The notes below the pieces were generated by a model. The model made no database searches. It was not told where the DNA came from and saw only the letters and a program-made list of their open reading frames with translations. A stretch of DNA of 64,000 bases from Hippasteria phrygiana (taxonomy: Eukaryota; Echinodermata; Asteroidea; Valvatida; Goniasteridae), in the NCBI GenBank assembly GCA_037893225.1, contig JAZGUH010000375.1, forward strand, positions 1,984,001 through 2,048,000. The letters run 5' to 3'. The position numbers and the translations under genes were made by a program. Positions 58,901-64,000 of this stretch are shown one piece after another. The first letter of the stretch is position 1. Every line of letters starts with the position of its first letter.

Positions 58901-61900
58901 TGCATCTTGCTGCATTGATGCACCAATGTGGTCGTATTAACGTGCGGACCTTTACAAACAATATTAACAGCACTTTCCGAGATTTAATTTTTTGGGATTG
59001 GCTTTCTGTAATGGGTCCCCGGGTCACCGTTTTGGTTATTTCTATTGGGTACCCGATTCCCGTGCTACCCGTGAATGCACATCCTACTTAACAGTAAGGT
59101 TGGCTCTGTAGTGCTTTTTATCTTCAATATTTTGCTCTCACATCAGAGATAAAACTGGCATATGGAAAACAAAATCGGAAAAATACGTGTCGGAAATCTG
59201 GGCCACACTAGCTGCAGTTACACATGTACAATACACTTCATGCCCACTTTCCGGACACTGCCTCCTGTAAATTTTACGATGAGAAAAATGTTCAGTGTTT
59301 AAACAAAAAAGCCTGAATTACAGTTTATAGAGTCACGGACTCATAAAAGTTCACTTCTCACTTGAAAAAGTAGAGCAAAAAGTCCGACAAAAAAGGGCAC
59401 CATTCGTGACACCATTCAATCATGTCCATGATTCAACCAAACTCCACTTTAATACGTACATTGTACGTGGGAAAATTCTAGTCTTTTTTTCAAGTTCCAA
59501 CAACCGTCAGTGAAATGTGTCACTTATGCTCTCTTCGCCATCCTCATGGTAATCATTGTGATTTTTAAAGCATTGCATTTTATACAACTAAATCTGAAAT
59601 CTGATTTTATCCATCGGATCGTTCATGTCCCTACCCGTACACGGCCGGCCGGCCAGCAATATGCAAAGGTACCACCGTACAACCTACACCGTGCCGCCCG
59701 CTGTGCTAGCGGGCGGCGTGATGTAGGTTGTACGGTGGCACTGGCACCGTTGCATCTGCCAGGTGCACGCGCACGCGGTACGCACGCACCACACACTGAT
59801 GCATGCGCGGTAATTTTTGCATGTCACAGGTCAATGTTTAACCTTTTATCCAGCCGGAAAAGGCTCCGATCAGTGTAGACCTCGGTGTTTCTACAGTAGA
59901 AACACTCCATTTACGACTGGTGAAAGAGATTAAAACTATGCTAGCGATAATTTTTAAGTGCCGTTTTCATCAACTTTTTTATCAAGTTTTCTTCTTAATT
60001 ATAACTCAAATAAAATCGCACATTGTGGAAAAATCATTAAAAATAACATTTTGTGGGACAAAATGTACAAAATCAGAAATTTCATTAGAAAAGTCAAAAA
60101 GTCAGTTTTCCGATTAAAATCGGAAAAGTTTCATCTCTGTCACATGCCTTCTCTTAGAAGTAATCACCATTTTGTTTTACCTTGGGCGCAAACACAGATA
60201 CCACCCTGCTCTGGTCCGGCAGAATCTTCAGACATCGTAGAGGAGACAACTCGTTGGATGTCCTCTGGCGTCGGCCCCATCCAGCAGAACTCCACAATCT
60301 GCTGTGCCAGTTTGCGGAGCCAATGCAACCTGTGTGGCCTGGGGGCGTGAGGGAAGGCGGCAGGCAAGTCTGATACGGTTTGCATGTTTGTGGCAGTCAT
60401 AGCAAACAGAGTTACGTAGGATTCTGTTGAGAACTACACAAGACAAAGATACGGTCGATGTCAATTTGACAGAGTGGTGTCCAGTTGGGGTGGGGGGGGG
60501 GGGAGATGGGGAATTGCCCCAAATCACAAGATATAGCAAATCATTCAAATTAGAATGTTCAAGGGTAAAAAAAAGAAACCAATTGCACCACTTCTGTTTA
60601 AATTTAACCCCTTCTGCTCAGCTGTTAATGGGCATCAGTATGCTATACGGGCTTGTCCAGCCAAGCGTAATGCACACAATCAGTAAACATCAGATTGAAT
60701 ATGCAGAAGAATGCGGCTATAAATGTTAGCACACAGGGGTGGGTCAGTGCAGTGACTGACTAGTGGTACTGGCTGTTGGACTGCTTAGGTGGGACACACA
60801 GGGGTGGGTCAGCTTGACTGGCTAGTGGTACTGGTATTGGACTGTGCTTAGGTGGGGACACACAGGGGTGGTTCAGTGCAGTGACTGGCTAGTGATACTT
60901 GCTGTTGGACTGCTTAGGTGGGGACACACAGGGGTGGTTCAGTGCAGTGACTGGGTAGGGGTACTGGGTGTTGGACTGTGCTTGAGTGGGACACACAGGG
61001 GTGAGTCAGTGCCGTGACTGGCTAGTGGTACTGGGTGTTAGACTGTGCTTAGGTGGGGACACACAGGGGTGGACCAGTGCAGTGACTGGCTAGTGGTACT
61101 GGGTGTTGGACTGTGCTTAGGTGGGGACACACAGGGGTGGTTCAGTGCAGTGACTGGTTCAGTGCAGTGACTGTCTAGTGGTACTGGGTGTTGGACTGTG
61201 CTTAGGTGGGGACACAAAGGGGTGGTCCAGTGCAGTGACTGGCTAGTGGTACTGGGTGTTGGACTGTGCCTAGGTGGGGACACACAGGGGTGGTTCAGTG
61301 CAGTGACTGGCTAGTGGTACTGGGTGTTGGACTGTGCTTAGGTGGGGACACACAGGTGGTTCAGTGCAGTGAATAGGTAGTGGTACTGCGTGGCACCTGA
61401 TGCACCAAGAGTGGAGAAATGAGGGTCAAGTTGGCACCTTCGCTGCATGAGTCCGAGTAAAAAAAAAAATATGTAGAAACATATACACAGTCGGGTTTTG
61501 ATATTAGTTTAGTATTGTTCGGCAACACATCTGAAACATTGCACAGGGCATCACATCCCAAGTCCATAAAAATCTAACAGTACTAGGGCAGGGGTGTAGC
61601 AATGTGTTTAAAAGTGGGGTGGCCATTTAGTTACGATCCCTGCAAGCGAAGGGCGTTTCCGAGCTTATTAATTAAAGAAATAATGATCCTACTTCTATCA
61701 CCACCCTCCTTTAAACACATATCTATATCAAACCAATGTGGAGTTTTTGGTTTTGGTGACGTCTCATCTTTACTTATTTGTTTATTTATGATTTTTGTTT
61801 TCTTTTTGAAAAGAAGTGGGGCGGCCATGGCTGCCCGTCGCTCCCGTTGCGACGTGCCTGTACTGGGGTGCTGAACTTTGGCGTACCAAGTACCCTTTCT

Positions 61901-63323
61901 CTGCACAGCCTGTTGGACTATGGCAGGTTCAGTACATTCTCGCAAGTATGTGAAATGGTTGGTTGTCGGAGTTTGATGGGTTTGATATTCCGACAAGTTG
62001 AGTATTCATGTTCATAGGTACGTGAATATTATGATATTTGTCATTTGACATTTTGCTACAATTCCAGTTACATCCCAGCTATCGACTAAATTATTAGAAT
62101 ATTTCTATTCCTGATATTTGTCTTGGAAGATGGACAGATTTTGACAAGTTTTGTACCATTCAAACATTAGTTTCCTGAGAAATTTGACATTTCATGAAAA
62201 ACTTAGGTCTCACATTTATCGGGGACACAATGCCTCTTTTTGTAGTGTTGCAAGATTTATTGTACAAAACCTCTCTGCATACTACTAACTGACCATAAAA
62301 TGAAACCAGACATATTTGTTTAAGGTTATTGTAGATAAATTACAAGGCATATGTTGAAAAATATGTTTCAGTGTGGCAAATGTCACACTAGGGTACACCA
62401 TGTTAAATCGTTTATAGCTACTGATTCACTTGCATTTCAGGCAAGAGTGCCTAAACTAAAGCTTGTATGGGGTCCATCATTCTGTGTGTTGTACTTAAGC
62501 ATGCATAGCAAAACTGTGTAGTGATATGTAGAAGTACTGAAATTGCCTGACAACAGGTTCTGGATGAAACAGGGACATCGTGTTCCAACTTATCCTACCA
62601 TCCTAACATAAATCAAACAGGAAAACATCAGGGCTGTAGTCAAGTCCATCACAAGTCCCTGCAAGCCCATTACAAACCCCATCACAAACCCCCCAGTCCT
62701 AATTCCAATCACAAGCTATTCAAATAAGCTTTGACAGTGGCATTCCTTTGTCATTGTTCATCCAGTTACTGGTGACTGGCTTTATGAAAGGACTTGCAGG
62801 GACTGGACTACAGGGACTGGACTACAGGGACTGGACTACAGGGACTGGACTACAGGGACTGGACTACAGGGACTGGACTACAGGGACTGGACTACAGGGA
62901 CTGGACTACAGGGACTGGACTACAGGGACTGGACTACAGGGACTGGACTACAGGGACTGGACTACAGGGACTGGACTACAGGGACTGGACTACAGGGACT
63001 GGACTACAGGGACTGGACTACAGGGACTGGACTACAGGGACTGGACTACAGGGACTGGACTACAGGGACTGGACTACAGGGACTGGACTACAGCCCTGGA
63101 CTACAGCCCTGGACTACAGCCCTGGACTACAGCCCTGGACTACAGCCCTGGAAAACAGCCCTGGAAAACATCCTCCAACCTCCACTAGATCCCAGGAACG
63201 CTTGAAGTCAAGTTTGGCATCAGGCTTCATCTTTCGGAGGTTGGCTTTGTAGAAGTTCTTCAAGTCAGACAGAGTTCCCCTGGCAGCAGAGCTCCTCTTG
63301 TTGTACAGCATGTTCATTGTGTC
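49593..63323 (-). CDS. Gene B: tandem paralogue of gene A, last six exons (5' part outside window)
   Basis: Exons, in transcription order: 63323-63180, 60433-60181, 55815-55561, 55329-55102, 51296-51165, 49945-49593. They match gene A exons 6-11 one for one with identical splice sites and phases, and total 1365 nt (454 residues plus stop) in one open frame. Both PHD fingers keep all ligands. Differences are few: for example the PHD linker reads PPDD instead of PPDG, three codons are missing in the second visible exon, and two are added in the last. Introns are also homologous, so it arose by DNA duplication. Exons 1-5 must lie beyond base 64000 if present. It looks functional, but expression is unknown. 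Confidence 0.82.
50211..50642. mobile_element. hAT-type MITE, 432 bp, 8-bp TSD
   Basis: TSD GAAAATGC at 50203-50210 and 50643-50650. Ends TAGGGCTGTGC and GAACACCCCTA. Family members without the insertion (58853, 21427) read the target as GAAAATGCAATTT. Confidence 0.8.
50242..50332. mobile_element. 91-bp almost perfect palindrome with CACTA ends
   Basis: Starts CACTATGAACATC and ends with the exact inverse. Arms of 44 bp with one mismatch and a 3-nt loop. Flanked by TGA on both sides, consistent with a 3-bp TSD of CACTA/EnSpm elements. Nested in the hAT MITE. Confidence 0.8.
51165..51296 (-). CDS. Gene B exon equivalent to A exon 10
   Basis: 132 nt, phase 1 to 1, encoding ASGFYPKRLAEEIVWNRVAN and ending EEFK. 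Only conservative changes against gene A. Confidence 0.85.
51300..52590. other. Intron sequence of gene B, no element assigned
   Basis: Left half corresponds to the gene A intron between exons 9 and 10 only in part. No exon, no clear TIR. Confidence 0.4.
52590..54957. mobile_element. Probable insertion in gene B intron with inverted CGATCGGATCGG ends
   Basis: Left part has CCGATGATCGGATCGGACAT and the right part the inverse (ATCGGATCGGACATCAGCC, then CATCGGTTGAACC). Gene A lacks this about 2.4-kb block. Contains a piggyBac MITE (54332-54620). No transposase seen; the ends resemble a hAT type but no TSD was fixed. Confidence 0.45.
54332..54620. mobile_element. piggyBac-type MITE with internal duplication
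   Basis: TTAACCCCTTGAGTACGG to CCGTACGCAAGGGGTTAA, so both TTAA ends and a clean TIR are present. The AATCCAATAATGGATTGAAA segment is doubled (54446 and 54514). Confidence 0.8.
55102..55329 (-). CDS. Gene B exon equivalent to A exon 9
   Basis: 228 nt with the same splice sites. It begins KWYCSEECSPDIPDDDF and supplies the last two PHD 2 cysteines. The intron separating it from the PHD exon is only 231 bp, against about 1.56 kb in gene A, which carries an extra insertion there. Confidence 0.85.
55561..55815 (-). CDS. Gene B exon equivalent to A exon 8 (PHD fingers)
   Basis: 255 nt with the same borders as A exon 8. Protein differs at two visible positions (Gly to Asp in PPDDNWFC, Ser to Thr in QQKTFP). 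All PHD zinc ligands are present. Confidence 0.87.
56014..56105. repeat. Cluster of three poly(G) tracts
   Basis: G16 (56014-56029), G19 (56036-56054) and G21 (56085-56105), about 200 bp upstream (in transcript sense) of the gene B PHD exon, in its preceding intron. Confidence 0.9.
56640..57610. repeat. Two-copy ~0.5-kb satellite rich in TGACGTCA
   Basis: CATATCTAGAGAACCA, GCCATATCTCATTAACAGAA and GGTAGGTCCGATCAT recur with a period of about 470-511 bp. At least six TGACGTCA octamers plus several TGATGTCATCA variants. Present only in gene B's intron. Confidence 0.75.
57656..57946. mobile_element. hAT-type MITE, CAGGGCTCGAAATTA ends
   Basis: CAGGGCTCGAAATTA and exact inverse TAATTTCGAGCCCTG. 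ATGAT on both sides (part of a possible 8-bp TSD). 291 bp. Confidence 0.75.
58690..59095. repeat. Dispersed repeat of the ATGCACA family in gene B
   Basis: CTTATTATGGAATCGAGTAC through GTGAATGCACATCCTAC. Counterpart of 16200-16550. Confidence 0.55.
59144..60139. mobile_element. TIR DNA element, 6-bp TSD, copy 2 (996 bp)
   Basis: Ends CAGAGATAAAACTGGCATAT and GTTTCATCTCTG. TSD TCACAT at 59138-59143 and 60140-60145. The empty site in gene A is at 16598-16603. Shares terminal 150 bp with copy 1 (for example CAATACACTTCATGCCCA and TTTCCGGACACTGCCTCCTG) but has a different middle. Confidence 0.85.
59672..59738. repeat. 30-bp-arm GC-rich hairpin
   Basis: CCACCGTACAACCTACAC...GCCCGC and its inverse with about three mismatches and a 7-nt loop, inside the 996-bp TIR element and absent from its 1536-bp relative. 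Confidence 0.8.
60181..60433 (-). CDS. Gene B exon equivalent to A exon 7
   Basis: 253 nt, against 262 in A. The shortfall lies in the Pro/Arg-rich linker after SDLPAAFP, and frame is kept. It starts FSTESY-like after a polypyrimidine acceptor ending GTGTAG and ends ICVCAQ with donor AAG|GTAAAA. A TIR element ends about 40 bp downstream of this donor, at 60139. Confidence 0.8.
60727..61395. repeat. ~70-bp minisatellite, about 10 units
   Basis: Units built on ACACACAGGGGTGG, TCAGTGCAGTGACTGGCTAG, TGGTACTGGGTGTTGGACTG and TGCTTAGGTGGGG, 64-82 bp each. Lies in the intron of gene B between the exons at 63180 and 60433; absent from the matching gene A intron. Confidence 0.85.
62629..63163. mobile_element. 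hAT-like element next to a gene B splice donor, with expanded end
   Basis: TSD GAAAACAT at 62621-62628 and 63164-63171. The gene A empty site near 20490-20500 reads AAACAGCAAAACATCATCC. Starts CAGGGCTGTAGTCAAGTCC and ends with GGACTACAGCCCTG. Most of the interior is a minisatellite. No transposase. Confidence 0.85.
62801..63163. repeat. 14-bp minisatellite plus 13-bp terminal repeats
   Basis: Twenty perfect tandem copies of GACTGGACTACAGG (62801-63080) and a partial one, then five copies of GGACTACAGCCCT and one GGAAAACAGCCCT. The 14-bp unit is open in all frames, which explains the long ORFs there. Confidence 0.95.
63180..63323 (-). CDS. Gene B exon equivalent to A exon 6
   Basis: Acceptor CCCAATAG|GACACA and donor GTGGAG|GTTGGA, 144 nt, phase 0 to 0. 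It keeps SSAARGTLSDLKNFYKAN. The donor lies eight bases from the target-site duplication of a hAT-like insertion. Confidence 0.82.
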
Positions 63324-64000
63324 CTATTGGGAGACAATAAGGGAATGATAAGTAATAAGAAAGTTATGACCTGTTCCCACAAAATGGGTGGAAAGTAGCA
63401 AAAGTAGAAAACCATGATTATGGTATTTCCTGAAAGTACAGGTTAAAAGCTTTAATTTATAAACAAATCAAATGGTGGCATCATCAAAACGTCACTCCAT
63501 GTTTTGTATTTTACATTACAGGACACATTATGTTTATTGAACCTTGTTTTATGCATTTTCAATTGACGACATTATGGCGATGTCACATTTTTAACAACAC
63601 TGTGTACATGACATATCAAAGCTAATACCAAAACCTTTTTTTTGGCACATTTGAGAATTTTTTAAGAATTCAATTGTGCAGACATCATGCAAACATTGGT
63701 CAATCGAGCAGACATTGCTTGATCGCACAGGGCAAAGTCATTGTATTGTCAAAATTATTATCTAAAATTATTATCTACGTTTCTTCTCTGTTGCCTCTCC
63801 TGCCTTGTGGAACAAATTACCGTCGCATATCAATTAAGAAGCCAAAACCCTTGGATCATTCAAAACACACTTGCTTGGGTCATTCCATGAAGTTGGGTAC
63901 ACAACTTCATGAAGTTGTGAAATTTTGGGTTTCTATGGGTTTCACATGTACACATGGACAATGGTGTCTATAGGCCGTTCTTCTTTTAATAATTTAGTCT
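63324..64000. other. Gene B intron, homologous to gene A 20652-21100
   Basis: Blocks such as ACCATGATTATG, TGGTGGCATCATCA, CCATGTTTTGTATTTTACAT and GGTCAATCGAGCAGACATT match gene A intron 5 in order. This shows that the duplication continues past the window edge. A GGGTCATTCCATGAAGTTGG foldback end starts near 63880. Confidence 0.7.

Noticed and set aside
60727..61395. CRISPR-like array
   Set aside because: Units are head-to-tail with no unique spacers between conserved repeats, in a eukaryotic intron. It is a minisatellite.
62748..63252. Two overlapping ORFs of about 150 codons with a repeating DYRDWTTGTGLQGL pattern
   Set aside because: They are the 14-bp minisatellite read in different frames. 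A 14-bp unit without stops stays open in several frames, and the exon of gene B lies on the other strand.

Overview
This window looks like genomic DNA from a marine invertebrate deuterostome. An amphioxus (Branchiostoma) is the best guess, but no single marker settles it. It is eukaryotic: coding sequence sits in short exons with GT/AG borders and consistent phases, set in AT-rich introns full of transposons. The repeat mix is the one known from lancelets and echinoderms: DIRS, BEL/Pao and Ty3/gypsy relics, a CR1-like non-LTR relic with a 2A-like peptide, tRNA-derived SINEs, and hAT, piggyBac-type and mariner MITEs. There are no operons, rRNAs or CRISPR arrays, and no convincing functional tRNA.

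The only host gene family I can support is on the minus strand. Gene A (29953 down to 10928) is a complete 11-exon model. All ten intron phases agree and the joined length is 3060 nt, giving a predicted 1019-residue protein. It has an N-terminal Cys-pair region, a central region resembling DUF6589, and two C4HC3 PHD fingers, each split by an intron. Gene B (63323 down to 49593, continuing past the right edge) holds the last six exons of a head-to-tail tandem paralogue. All of its visible splice sites and frames are intact. Introns and 3' flanks match too (about 8.0-21 kb against 45.5-64 kb), so this is a segmental DNA duplication and not retroposition.

Layout. 0-5 kb: dispersed repeats and a decayed BEL/Pao element interrupted by a SINE. 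5-11 kb: foldback, hAT and mariner elements and a CR1-like relic, downstream of gene A. 10.9-30 kb: gene A, whose fourth intron carries a 3.3 kb DIRS relic. 30-36 kb: minisatellite-bearing repeats and small foldbacks. 36.5-44.8 kb: a large foldback element with near-identical arms, split by a 1.39 kb TIR element and a full-length but coding-dead Ty3/gypsy element with LTRs of only about 125 bp. 45-49.6 kb: the duplicated 3' flank. 49.6-64 kb: gene B 3' part with introns enlarged by satellites, poly(G) tracts and DNA transposons.

Because the two paralogous blocks align, many insertions in one have a readable empty site in the other. This gives direct target-site duplications: TA for a mariner, TTAA for piggyBac-type MITEs, 8 bp for hATs, and 6 bp for a TIR family starting CAGAGATGAAACT. 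The most striking case is a hAT that landed eight nucleotides inside an intron of gene B, next to the 5' splice site, and whose end has expanded into about 20 copies of a 14-bp unit. Family names come from recalled family features and need a database search. The splice-phase logic, TSDs and inverted repeats are read directly from the sequence.
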